Shown piece by piece: positions 32,272 to 40,423 of a stretch of DNA of 64,000 nt. The notes below the pieces were generated by a model that saw only the letters and a list, made by a program, of their open reading frames with translations, did not search any database and was not told the origin of the DNA. Location: assembly GCF_011758765.1 (NCBI RefSeq), contig NZ_JAANOU010000001.1:868001-932000 (forward strand), written 5' to 3'. Every line of letters starts with the position of its first letter. Position 1 is the stretch's first letter. This stretch comes from Amycolatopsis viridis. Its GTDB lineage: Bacteria; Actinomycetota; Actinomycetes; Mycobacteriales; Pseudonocardiaceae. The position numbers were made by a program, and so were the translations under genes.

Positions 32272-32958
32272 ATGTCCGACAGTCCGCACCGCTCGCCCTC
32301 CTCGTCCATCGAGGACTACATCCGGGTCATCTACGGCCTGGTCGAGCGCGGTGAGGCCGTCACCAACGCCACCCTGGCGGGCCGGCTCGAGGTGAGTCCC
32401 TCGTCCGCGTCGGGCATGGTCACCAAGCTCGCCCAGCAGGGGCTCGTCGAGCACGTTCCGTACCGCGGCATCGCGCTGACCCCGGAGGGCCGTCGGCTCG
32501 CGCGCGGCGTGCTGCGACGGCACCGGCTCGTCGAGACCTACCTGGTCCAGGAGCTCGGCTACACCTGGGACGAGGTCCACGGCGAAGCCGACGCGCTCGA
32601 GCACGCGGTGTCGGACCGGCTCATCGAGCGCATCGCGGCCAAGCTCGGCAACCCGGTGCGCGACCCGCACGGCGACCCCATCCCGGCGGCCGACGGCAGC
32701 GTCGAGGAGGTGCCGACGCGCCTGCTCGACGAGATGGAGCCGGGCGCGGTCGGGCAGATCGTCCGCGTGTGGGACACCGATCCCGACATGCTGCGGTACC
32801 TCGCCGACCACGCGATCGCGCTCGGTGAGCGGATCGAGGTGGTGGAACGGCAGCCGTTCGGCGGGTCGCTGGTGGTGAAGGTGGGATCGGGTCCCGAGGC
32901 GGCCACACACGCGCTGGGCAAGGAGATCGCGCAGGCGCTGAGCGTCGCCGTGTACTGA
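32272..32958 (+). CDS. DtxR/MntR-family metal-dependent regulator
   Basis: 228-residue repressor. The N-terminal winged helix (SIEDYIRVIYGLVERG, then NATLAGRLEVSPSSASGMV) is the DtxR DNA-binding domain; RHRLVETYLVQELGYTWDEVH is the dimerisation and metal-binding helix with His/Glu ligands. The C-terminal 75 residues form an SH3/FeoA-like domain. Family members sense Fe(II) or Mn(II). ATG 32272 lies 7 nt after TAGAGT (32259-32264), so the mRNA is probably leaderless. It is probably the manganese or a secondary iron regulator; no transporter is adjacent. Confidence 0.9.
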   Translation: MSDSPHRSPSSSIEDYIRVIYGLVERGEAVTNATLAGRLEVSPSSASGMVTKLAQQGLVEHVPYRGIALTPEGRRLARGVLRRHRLVETYLVQELGYTWDEVHGEADALEHAVSDRLIERIAAKLGNPVRDPHGDPIPAADGSVEEVPTRLLDEMEPGAVGQIVRVWDTDPDMLRYLADHAIALGERIEVVERQPFGGSLVVKVGSGPEAATHALGKEIAQALSVAVY

Positions 32959-33038
32959 CCGTGCGCCTTCCGACGTAGCACGCGGAGTCGACAACCGGCG
33001 GACGCGGGGAGCCGCCGCCCGGGGTCATCCTCGACCGC

Positions 33039-33851
33039 ATGACCGACAAACCCTTCCGCTTCGGCCTGGTCGCCGGGCAGGCGAACGGCCTGGATGACTG
33101 GACCCGCCTCGCCCGGAAGACCGAGGCCCACGGCTTCGACACCCTCGTCTCGCCGGACCCGCTCACCGGGCTCGACCCCTTCACCGCCCTGTCTGCCGCC
33201 GCGGCCGTCACCACCGAACTGCACGTCGGGACGTTCGTCGCCGTCGACAAGTTCCGCGACCGGCGCCTGCTGGCCTGGCAGGCGGACAGCCTGCACCGGC
33301 TCACCGGCGGCCGGTTCGAACTGGGGCTCGGCACCGGGCGCCCGGACGCCGGCCGCCACCTGGAGAAACTCGGCGTCGAACCCGGCACACCCCGGGAGCG
33401 GCTCGACCACATCAGCGAAACGGTCCGGTACCTCAAGACCCAGCCGGACCGGCCGAAACTCCTGCTCGCCGCGGGCGGACCCAGGATGCTGGCCCTCGCC
33501 GGGCGGGAAGCCGACGCGGTGACCGTGGCGTGGTCACCCCGCGCCACCGAGGACGAAGCGCGTGACCTCGTGGGTGCCGTCCGCGAGGCCGCCGGCGACC
33601 GGGACGTGGAACTCGCCATGAACCTGCTCGCCGTCGGCGACGAACCGGCGCCCTGGCTCGAACGCTACCTCGGCACCACCGTCCAGGAGCTGGCCGCCCA
33701 CGGCTCGGTCTCCGTCCTGCCCGGGACCCCGCGCCAGGCCGCCGACACCCTCCTCCGCCGCCGCGACGAGCTCGGCATCTCCTACGTCACGATCAACTCC
33801 GGCCACGCCGACCAGTTCGCCCGCGTCGTCGAACTGCTCAAGGACCGCTGA
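33039..33851 (+). CDS. LLM-class flavin-dependent oxidoreductase
   Basis: 270-residue luciferase-like monooxygenase fold protein (TIM barrel) using FMN or F420. Family segments are FGLVAGQANGLDDWTRLARK at the start, HVGTFVAVDKFRDRRLLAWQ, and LTGGRFELGLGTGRPDA, followed by the typical TPRERLDHISETVRYL helix. The protein is shorter than most members, but the order is complete. It is 19 bp upstream of an alcohol dehydrogenase and may form part of the same catabolic unit, though the dehydrogenase has its own -10 box. Confidence 0.88.
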   Translation: MTDKPFRFGLVAGQANGLDDWTRLARKTEAHGFDTLVSPDPLTGLDPFTALSAAAAVTTELHVGTFVAVDKFRDRRLLAWQADSLHRLTGGRFELGLGTGRPDAGRHLEKLGVEPGTPRERLDHISETVRYLKTQPDRPKLLLAAGGPRMLALAGREADAVTVAWSPRATEDEARDLVGAVREAAGDRDVELAMNLLAVGDEPAPWLERYLGTTVQELAAHGSVSVLPGTPRQAADTLLRRRDELGISYVTINSGHADQFARVVELLKDR

Positions 33852-33870
33852 CGCGACGTAGGGTGGCGGG

Positions 33871-34911
33871 GTGCGCGCTGTCGTCTACACCGAGTTCGGA
33901 GCACCACCGCAGGTCCGCGACCTCCCCGACCCGGCGCCGGCCCCGGACGGAGTGGTCGTCGCGGTGGAGGCGACGGGCGTGTGCCGCAGCGACTGGCACG
34001 CCTGGCGCGGCCACGACAGCGACGTCACCCTCCCGCACGTCCCCGGCCACGAGCTGGCCGGCCGGGTCGTCGCGGCCGGCGACCGGGTCCGTCACTGGCG
34101 GCCTGGGGACCGGGTGACCGTCCCGTTCGTGTGCGCCTGCGGCTCGTGCGAGCAGTGCGTCAGCGGCAACCAGCAGATCTGCGCCCACCAGACGCAGCCC
34201 GGGTTCACGCACTGGGGTTCCTTCGCCGAACTGGTCGCCCTGGACCACGCCGACGTGAACCTCGTCCGGCTGCCCGGGCACCTCCACGGCACCACCGCCG
34301 CCGCACTCGGCTGCCGCTTCGGCACCGCCTTCCGCGCCGTGCTGCGCCAGGGCCAGGTGCGCGCCGGGCAATGGGTCGCGGTGCACGGCTGCGGCGGTGC
34401 CGGTATCTCCGCGGTCATGCTCGCCGTCGCCGCGGGCGCGCGGGTGGTGGCGGTCGACATCGCACCGGAAGCCCTTGCGCTGGCGACGAAACTCGGCGCC
34501 GAAGCCGCGCTGGAAGCCGGTGCGGACACCGCCACCGCGATCCGCGAGATCACCGGCGGCGGTGCGCACGTCTCCCTGGACTGCGCCGGTCTTCCGCAGA
34601 CCTGCGCGGCTTCGGTGGCGAGCCTGCGACCCCGCGGGCGCCACGTCCAGGTCGGGCTGTTGCCGCCCGGGCTGGGTGTTCCGCCGATCCCGATGCACCG
34701 GGTCATCGCCGACGAGCTCGTCCTGCTCGGCAGCCACGGTATCCAGGCCCACGAGTACCCGGAGATGCTGGCGCTGATCGATCGGTCCACAATGGACCTC
34801 GATGCGCTGGTCGGCCGCCGCATCACCCTGGACGAGGCGCCGGGAGCGCTGATGGCGATGGACGATCCGGCCGGGGGCGCCGGGGTCACCGTCGTGGAGC
34901 TGCGAGTGTGA
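33871..34911 (+). CDS. zinc-dependent alcohol dehydrogenase
   Basis: 346-residue medium-chain dehydrogenase. GVCRSDWHAWRG and VPGHELAGRV supply the catalytic zinc ligands Cys, His and Glu; CACGSCEQCVSGNQQIC provides the four Cys of the structural zinc. GCGGAGISAVMLA is the NAD-binding loop, and VVAVDI suggests NAD rather than NADP. GTG 33871 lies 6 nt after TAGGGT (33859-33864). It overlaps the RpiR-like regulator by GTGA, which implies co-translation with its own possible regulator. Confidence 0.93.
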   Translation: MRAVVYTEFGAPPQVRDLPDPAPAPDGVVVAVEATGVCRSDWHAWRGHDSDVTLPHVPGHELAGRVVAAGDRVRHWRPGDRVTVPFVCACGSCEQCVSGNQQICAHQTQPGFTHWGSFAELVALDHADVNLVRLPGHLHGTTAAALGCRFGTAFRAVLRQGQVRAGQWVAVHGCGGAGISAVMLAVAAGARVVAVDIAPEALALATKLGAEAALEAGADTATAIREITGGGAHVSLDCAGLPQTCAASVASLRPRGRHVQVGLLPPGLGVPPIPMHRVIADELVLLGSHGIQAHEYPEMLALIDRSTMDLDALVGRRITLDEAPGALMAMDDPAGGAGVTVVELRV

Positions 34912-35750
34912 GGGCGCCGGGGAGCTACCAGGAGCTGGCGGAGCTGCTCCGTGGCCGGTTGCCGGCACTGGCCGGCGGGCAGCTGCGCATCGCCCACCTG
35001 CTGCTCGCCGATCCGGAAGGCACGGCCTACCGCGGCATCGCGGAGGCTGCACGGCTGCTGGAGGTCCGCGAGTCCTCGGTGACCCGGTTCGCGAACATGC
35101 TGGGGCTGCCCGGTTATCCCGACATCATGGAGCTGTGCCGCGGGTGGGTCGCCGAGCAGGCGCAGCTCGCGCGGCGCACCGAACAGGCCGGTGAGGTGGA
35201 GTCGCCGGGCGGGTTGCTGTCCGCGGCGCTGGAACAGGAACAGGCCAACCTCGCCCGCACGTTCGGCCGCATCGACCGCCCGTCCTGGCTGCGCGCGGTG
35301 GAACTGCTCGCCGGCGCGCCACGGGTGCACGTCATCGGGCTGCGTGAGTCACGCGGCGTGGCCGATCTGGCCGCGCAACGACTGCACGAGATCCGGCCCG
35401 CCGTGCACCAGCTCGGCCGCGGTTCGCTGCCGGACGAGCTGGCGGAACTACACGAGGGCGAGGTGCTGCTCGCGATCTCGGTGCGCCGCTACGCTGCCGA
35501 CACGGTGCGAGCCGCCGGATACGCCGGGGAAACCGGCCTGCCGGTGGTGGCGCTGACCGACAACCCGGCCGCGCCACTGGCCGGGACCGCGGACGTCGCG
35601 CTCTACGCGGAAACCAGCGGGGTCTCGCGCAGCCGCTCGCTGACCGCGCTCACCGCCCTCGCCCAGGCCCTCGTCACCGAGGTGGCGATCCGGCTGGGCG
35701 ATCCGAAGCCGGACCACGCCCTGCTCGACGCCCTGCGCTTCTACCACTGA
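34908..35750 (+). CDS. RpiR/MurR-family regulator with SIS domain
   Basis: 280-residue regulator. Residues 1-80 hold the HTH_6-type DNA-binding domain, with AARLLEVRESSVTRFANMLG as the helix-turn-helix. Residues 125-265 are a SIS sugar-isomerase-like sensor (VHVIGLRESRGVADLAAQRL, then LLAISVRRYAADTVRA), which normally binds a phosphorylated sugar. Co-translation with the alcohol dehydrogenase (GTGA overlap) suggests sugar or polyol catabolism. A perfect 36-bp palindrome follows directly. Confidence 0.87.
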   Translation: MRAPGSYQELAELLRGRLPALAGGQLRIAHLLLADPEGTAYRGIAEAARLLEVRESSVTRFANMLGLPGYPDIMELCRGWVAEQAQLARRTEQAGEVESPGGLLSAALEQEQANLARTFGRIDRPSWLRAVELLAGAPRVHVIGLRESRGVADLAAQRLHEIRPAVHQLGRGSLPDELAELHEGEVLLAISVRRYAADTVRAAGYAGETGLPVVALTDNPAAPLAGTADVALYAETSGVSRSRSLTALTALAQALVTEVAIRLGDPKPDHALLDALRFYH

Positions 35751-35754
35751 CGGC

Positions 35755-35790
35755 GACCGGGGCCGCCCTCCGCGGAGGGCGGCCCCGGTC
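35755..35790. terminator. 36-bp perfect palindrome, bidirectional terminator
   Basis: Two 18-bp arms beginning GACCGGGGCCGCCCTCCG meet without a loop. It starts 4 bp after the RpiR stop and ends 11 bp before the stop of the convergent LGFP protein gene. There is no T-tract. The extreme stability and the location argue for a bidirectional terminator. Confidence 0.75.
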
Positions 35791-35801
35791 GGCCCGGTTC
35801 A

Positions 35802-38612
35802 CTAGCGCCGGTCGGTGACTGTTCCGCTGGGGTACCACTGGATGTAGCCCCACTGGAAGTTGTTGCGGCGGCCGCCGGCGGAGGGGAACTCGCCGGAGGT
35901 GGGATAACCGAGGTAGGAGCGTTCCCAGCCCAGCGCGGCCCATCGCTGCCGGATCGCGCCGTACACCTCGTGCGCGCCCGTCGACGGCGAGAAGTAGATC
36001 GATGCCGCCTTGTCGAAGTGGTTGTACTTGCCCCGCCCGTCCGGCGCGGTCAGCTCGTCGGTGACCGGGTAGCCCATCGGGCCGGTTTCCCAGCCGGTCT
36101 GCTGCCACACCTGCCGGATCAGGCCCCAGACCGAGTGGGCGCCGTTCGCGGGCGTCCAGTAGACAGAACCCTCCCGGCTGAAGTGGTTGAAGCGGCCCAC
36201 ACCGTCCGGAGTGGACAGCTCATCGGTGACCGGGTAGCCGAGCGGGCCCGCCTCCCAGCCGTGTTCCGCCCACTTCTGCCGGATCACACCCCAGATGGCG
36301 TGGGCTCCGGTGCCCGGCGAGAAGTACACCGAGGCGGCCAGCGTGCCCGGCGTGCCGGCGAAGTGGTTGTAGCGGCCCGTGCCGTCGGGCGTGGTCAGCT
36401 CGTCCGTCGCCGGCGCGCCGAACCGGGTGTGACCGCCCAGCTCCAGGTACTTGCCGAGGATCGCGCCGTGGACCTCGTGCACACCGGTCTGCGCGGACCA
36501 GTACATCCGGCCGTGCGCGTAGACCCGGTACCGCACGTTGCCGTCCTGCACCTCCGGTGCGGCCGGCGCGCCGAGCAGCGCCCGCACGGCGGGGTCGCTC
36601 GTGTACCGCTGGTCGATCGCCGTCGCGTAGTTCGCAGTCAGCGTCGAGTCGGCGGTGACCGTCAGCGTGCGGGTCCGGGCCGCCGGACCGTCGGCCCAGG
36701 CGGTGAACCGGGACACCCCGTCCGCGGCCGTCTCCGCGGCCACCACGTCCAGTGTGACGCCCTCGGTGACCAGCGCACTGTTCACACCGCCCTCGGACGG
36801 GATCTGCAGCGACGCGGGCACGTTCGACTTCAGCGTCAGCCGGTGCCGCCGCGGCCAGGCCGTGTAGCTGGTGCTGGTGGACACGCCCGCGCTGTCGGTG
36901 GTCGTGGCGGTCAGGACCATGCGCGAATCGGGGTGGTCGGTGAACGGGAGGCGGAAGGCCGAGCCGCTCGCCCCGACGCCGGGATGCGAGTGGCAGGTCG
37001 CCTCTTCCGGGCAGTGCAGCACGGTGCTGGTCCAGTTGACCTGGAGCGGGCCGTCCTCGGCGTCCGTCGCGGTCGCCGCGAGCGACACCTGCTCGCCGAT
37101 CGCGAAGTCCTTCGCGGCCGGTTCGGTCAGCGTGATCACCGGGGTGTGGTTGGCCGGTGCCACGGTGAACGACGTGGTGCCGGACCCGCCCAGCGGGTCG
37201 CGCACGGTCAGCGTCGCAGTGTACGGGCCGTCGCCCGGGTACCGGTGGGTCGCGGTCACGCCGCTGCCGGTCGCGCCGTCGCCGAAGTCCCACGCGTAGG
37301 TCAGGGCGTCGCCGTCGTAGTCGGTCGACTGGGACGCGTCGAAGGTCACCGTGCGGGTGGCCGGGTCGGCCGTCGTGGCCGCCTTCGCCACCGGGGTCGT
37401 GTTGCCCGTGACGTAGCTCAGCCGGCGCAGGTTGCCGCTGTAGATGTCGGCGTACACGATGTCGCCGTTCGGTGCCGCGGCGAACTTGACCGGACCACCG
37501 ATTCCGGTGGCGAGCGGTGGGTCCTGCGGCACCTTGGTGAGCGTGCCGGCCGAATCCCAGCGCGCGGTCCACAGCTTCTTGCCCACGTAGTCGCCGAAGA
37601 AGAAGGCGCCCCGGTACTCGGCCGGGTAACTGGATCCGGTGTAGACGATCCCGGCGGTGACGCTGTTGCCCTGGTTGGTGGCGTTCCCGTGGTGGTACTC
37701 CCACAGCGGCGGTGTGTTGGTCACCGACGCGCAGCCCGGCAGGTCCGCGTAGCCCGGGGTGCGGTGGTTGCCCTCCCAGCACGGCCACGCGTAGTTGCGG
37801 CCGGGCTGCACCAGGTCCAGCTCCTCCCACTCGTTCCAGCCGACGTCACCGGCGACGGGCAGGCCGCTGCTGGGATCGAGGCCGAACCGGAAGGGGCTGC
37901 GGAACCCGCTGGCGAACACCCGGCTGCGGGCCGATGCCGGGTTCGCGGCGTCGTAGTAGGGGTTGCCCGGCACACCGGCGCCGGTGGCCGTGAGGTGCAG
38001 GATCTTGCCCTGGAGGCTGTCGCGGTCGACCGCCTTGAGGGCGTTCTCGTCGACCCGGGTGTAGTCGGCGTTGTCGCCGGTCGACACCCACAGCGTGCCG
38101 TCCGCGGCGGCGATCAGGCCGGTCATGCCGTGCACGTCGGAGCCGCCGGGCAGGTCGATCAGCGTCTGCTCGCCGGTGATCCCGGACGGCTCGGGCGAAC
38201 CCGTGACCGTCCACCTCGCCAGCCGCAGCGTGAAGGTGCTGCCGGACGGCACCGAACGGATCAGGTAGATGGTCTTCGAGGTGGCGTAGTCGGGTGCCAC
38301 CGCGACGCTGACCAGGCCGAGATCGCCCTGGTTGCGCACACTCAGGGCGCGCAGGGTGCGGGTGGTCGTGCCGTCGGCGGCGGTCCAGTTGAGCTTGCCG
38401 CTCTTGCCGGTGCTCAGGAAGCCACCGTCGGGCAGGTAGGCGAAATCGGTGAGGTCGAAGGCGTTCTGCCCGGTCGGCTGGTCCAGCAGCGCGAAGCCGG
38501 GCGGCGGGGCGGCTGCGGCCGGCGGCGCCGACAGCGCCGTAACCAGGCCCAACGTGATCAGTGTGGTGCCGAGGAGCGCGAAGAGACGTCTGATTGGCCA
38601 CCGAGAGTGCAT
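35802..38612 (-). CDS. secreted sorbosone/glucose dehydrogenase-like protein with PKD and LGFP repeats
   Basis: 936-residue exported protein. Residues 1-34 are a signal peptide. Residues 35-400 form a six-bladed beta-propeller like PQQ glucose/sorbosone dehydrogenases (FRSPFRFGLDPSSGLPVAGD, GWNEWEELDLVQPGRNYAWP). PKD domain at 405-485 (AWDFGDGATGSG); Ig-like and InlB-like regions to about 690. Four LGFP repeats at 695-936 (LGYPVTDELSTPDG, GRFNHFSREGSVYWTP). LGFP repeats are thought to anchor proteins to the cell wall. It shares its C-terminal tail with the protein at 40424. A 14-bp hairpin covers its ribosome site. Confidence 0.9.
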   Translation of the reverse strand: MHSRWPIRRLFALLGTTLITLGLVTALSAPPAAAAPPPGFALLDQPTGQNAFDLTDFAYLPDGGFLSTGKSGKLNWTAADGTTTRTLRALSVRNQGDLGLVSVAVAPDYATSKTIYLIRSVPSGSTFTLRLARWTVTGSPEPSGITGEQTLIDLPGGSDVHGMTGLIAAADGTLWVSTGDNADYTRVDENALKAVDRDSLQGKILHLTATGAGVPGNPYYDAANPASARSRVFASGFRSPFRFGLDPSSGLPVAGDVGWNEWEELDLVQPGRNYAWPCWEGNHRTPGYADLPGCASVTNTPPLWEYHHGNATNQGNSVTAGIVYTGSSYPAEYRGAFFFGDYVGKKLWTARWDSAGTLTKVPQDPPLATGIGGPVKFAAAPNGDIVYADIYSGNLRRLSYVTGNTTPVAKAATTADPATRTVTFDASQSTDYDGDALTYAWDFGDGATGSGVTATHRYPGDGPYTATLTVRDPLGGSGTTSFTVAPANHTPVITLTEPAAKDFAIGEQVSLAATATDAEDGPLQVNWTSTVLHCPEEATCHSHPGVGASGSAFRLPFTDHPDSRMVLTATTTDSAGVSTSTSYTAWPRRHRLTLKSNVPASLQIPSEGGVNSALVTEGVTLDVVAAETAADGVSRFTAWADGPAARTRTLTVTADSTLTANYATAIDQRYTSDPAVRALLGAPAAPEVQDGNVRYRVYAHGRMYWSAQTGVHEVHGAILGKYLELGGHTRFGAPATDELTTPDGTGRYNHFAGTPGTLAASVYFSPGTGAHAIWGVIRQKWAEHGWEAGPLGYPVTDELSTPDGVGRFNHFSREGSVYWTPANGAHSVWGLIRQVWQQTGWETGPMGYPVTDELTAPDGRGKYNHFDKAASIYFSPSTGAHEVYGAIRQRWAALGWERSYLGYPTSGEFPSAGGRRNNFQWGYIQWYPSGTVTDRR

Positions 38613-38616
38613 GTAT

Positions 38617-38657
38617 CCCCCTTCCGGGCGTTCGCTTCCTCTTCGCCCGGAAGGGGG
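38617..38657 (-). promoter_or_regulatory. 14-bp stem-loop sequestering the ribosome binding site of the LGFP protein
   Basis: On the minus strand, arms CCCCCTTCCGGGCG and CGCCCGGAAGGGGG pair perfectly around a 13-nt loop (AAGAGGAAGCGAA). The second arm contains the GGAAGGGGG ribosome site and ends 4 nt before the ATG. Folded, the site would be fully hidden. It could be a translational switch, or a terminator remnant for the upstream gene; there is no T-tract on this strand. Confidence 0.65.
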
Positions 38658-38767
38658 CTTTCGTTGCCACGAGTTATTGATCCGTGATGCGAGAGGTTTT
38701 TCATGAAAGCGCTCTCGCTGGCCGCTCCGGTCTGTTGTGGACAGTCAAGCCGGTGCGCCGGCCCTGG

Positions 38768-39307
38768 TCATCGCCCGCAGAGGAACCACAGCGTGCAGCT
38801 CGGCGGTGTCCACCGCGGCGGGGTGGTCGTGGTGACGCGGCCGGTGGGCGTGCCGGTCTGGCTCGCGCTGCCCGGGCCCGGCGTGGGGGTGGGCAGCGCG
38901 CCCGACGACGGGGGTACGGCCGAACCGGTGACGGTGACCGTTCCGGTCGGGGTCTCGGCACCCGCCTTCGTGGACCGCGGGATGCCCTCGCCCGGCTCGA
39001 GCGGGCCGCGGGACTCGTTGGTGACCACGATGCGGGACGAGCTGTTGGTGCGTTCGGTGGGCTTCGGGTTCTCCGGAACACCGCCGCCGCCGAGGCCACC
39101 GGTGGGCCCGGCCGGGAGGCTGATCAGTGCCGAGTCGGTGCCGGTCGGCGTGTCCGCGCCGACCTTGACCAGGATCGCGGCGAGCCCGCAGCCCAGCACG
39201 ACCGCCAGCATGACCGCCACCACCTGGAAGCGGGAACGCGGCGCCCGCGGCTCTTCCGTCCGGCCCTCGCGTTCCAGCAGTTCGGCCACCGACACTTCGT
39301 CGTTCAC
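38768..39307 (-). CDS. single-pass membrane protein with Pro/Thr-rich external tail
   Basis: 179-residue hypothetical protein. A short cytosolic part (VNDEVSVAELLEREGRTEEP) precedes one transmembrane helix, VVAVMLAVVLGCGLAAILVK, at about 30-50. The remainder is a disordered external tail rich in Gly, Pro and Thr, ending SCTLWFLCGR with two Cys. GTG 39307 is chosen because GAGAGG lies 8 nt upstream; a GTG three codons earlier is possible. It is on the same strand as the LGFP protein, 155 bp upstream of it, and may be co-transcribed. Function unknown. Confidence 0.75.
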   Translation of the reverse strand: MNDEVSVAELLEREGRTEEPRAPRSRFQVVAVMLAVVLGCGLAAILVKVGADTPTGTDSALISLPAGPTGGLGGGGVPENPKPTERTNSSSRIVVTNESRGPLEPGEGIPRSTKAGAETPTGTVTVTGSAVPPSSGALPTPTPGPGSASQTGTPTGRVTTTTPPRWTPPSCTLWFLCGR

Positions 39308-39409
39308 CGGACCCACCTCTCGAACGCGAAGTCATACCCACAGTTGCGCGCATTTGTACCGCAACCGGGTGAAGGTAAAGCTGTTGGGGCAGCGAAAATG
39401 CTGCCTGCA

Positions 39410-39991
39410 TTACTGTCGGTGCTGGGAAATCGCACCGAGCAACTGCCGCAGGCCCGCAATGGCACGGGCGAAGGAGTCGGGGGAGCTGGTGGCGCGAGCG
39501 AGCACGTAGCCGCCTTGCACGACCGCCGCGATGGCTGCCGCGGTGGCGTCCGGGTCGAGGCCCGCGGGCAGCTCGTCGTGGCGCACACCGTCGGCGACCA
39601 CCCCGGCGAGCCGCTGCCGCAGCCAGTCGAACGTCTCGTGCACCGGCTGCCGGAGGTCCTCGTTCGCCACGATGTCCGGGTCTTGGGCCAGCCGCCCGAG
39701 CCGGCAGCCGCGCAGGATGTCCCGTTCGCGCAGCAGGTAGGCGTCGATGCGCTCCAGTGCGGTGCCCCGGCCGCCGAGCGCCGTCTCGGCCTCGGCCCGC
39801 AGCTCGGCGGCGCTGCGCTGGATGGCGGCGAGCGCCAGGTCGGCCTTGCCGGCGAAGTGGTGGTACATGCTGCCCTGGCCGGCCTGCGCGTGCTGCTGGA
39901 TGGCCTTCGGGCTGGTGCCGACGTATCCGCGGTCCCACAGCAGCTCCTGCGTGCTGCGGATCAGGCGCTCGGCGGTGTCCGGCATGTCCAC
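39410..39991 (-). CDS. TetR-family transcriptional regulator
   Basis: 193-residue repressor. The helix-turn-helix reads RGYVGTSPKAIQQHAQAGQG, followed by SMYHHFAGKADLALAAIQRS. The C-terminal domain includes RGCRLGRLAQDPDIVANEDL, which resembles TetR proteins that sense electrophiles. GTG 39991 lies 6 nt after TACAGT (39998-40003), and the -10 box is partly covered by the palindrome at 40001-40018, which strongly implies autoregulation. A glutaredoxin gene is directly upstream on the same strand. Confidence 0.87.
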   Translation of the reverse strand: MDMPDTAERLIRSTQELLWDRGYVGTSPKAIQQHAQAGQGSMYHHFAGKADLALAAIQRSAAELRAEAETALGGRGTALERIDAYLLRERDILRGCRLGRLAQDPDIVANEDLRQPVHETFDWLRQRLAGVVADGVRHDELPAGLDPDATAAAIAAVVQGGYVLARATSSPDSFARAIAGLRQLLGAISQHRQ

Positions 39992-40000
39992 GGCATCACT

Positions 40001-40018
40001 GTACCTACGGGTAGGTAC
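40001..40018. promoter_or_regulatory. 18-bp palindromic TetR operator
   Basis: GTACCTACGGGTAGGTAC has perfect 8-bp arms around GG. It lies between the glutaredoxin stop and the TetR start and overlaps the -10 box of the TetR gene. This is the expected position and size for a TetR autorepression site. Confidence 0.75.
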
Positions 40019-40024
40019 GGCGGA

Positions 40025-40288
40025 TCAGAGCAGTTCGGGGGCGTGCTCGCGCACTGCGGCGAGGACCTCGGCCACGCTCGGGTTGACCATCGCGGCCGGG
40101 CCGACGAACACCGTCGGCACCGTTTCGTTGCCGTTCGCGACCTCGCGCACGCGCTCGGCTGCGCCCGGTTCCTCCCAGATGTTCACCTCGGTGAACGGCA
40201 GGCCGGCCCGCTCCAGGCCCGCGCGCAGCGCCATGCAGAAGCCGCAGCCGGGGCGCCAGTAGAACTCGACCGCGCGCTCAGTGTTCAT
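40025..40288 (-). CDS. glutaredoxin-family protein (mycoredoxin-like)
   Basis: 87-residue thiol-disulfide oxidoreductase. The active site is CGFC (residues 15-18) in FYWRPGCGFCMALRAG, and TVPTVFVG is the cis-Pro loop. Actinobacterial mycoredoxins reduce mycothiol mixed disulfides and have this size and layout, so a mycothiol link is likely. The start is ATG 40288. It is divergent from the large propeller-LGFP gene and lies upstream of TetR on the same strand; the palindrome lies after its stop. Confidence 0.88.
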   Translation of the reverse strand: MNTERAVEFYWRPGCGFCMALRAGLERAGLPFTEVNIWEEPGAAERVREVANGNETVPTVFVGPAAMVNPSVAEVLAAVREHAPELL

Positions 40289-40423
40289 ACGTCCAGGTTA
40301 ACCGGCACCCGGGATCGTTGCCGAGCAGTGATCTTGCGACAAGTAACACGAAAGGGTGATAGATCGAAAAAACAGGCGCAGCGTGACGAACCCGTCCCGC
40401 TTCAGCGTGGCACGGGAGGCCCG

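Noticed and set aside
38684-40423. Extended N-terminus of the propeller-LGFP protein reaching back to 38684
   Set aside because: It would cover three genes on the opposite strand. A signal peptide and GGGAGG site place the start at TTG 40424.
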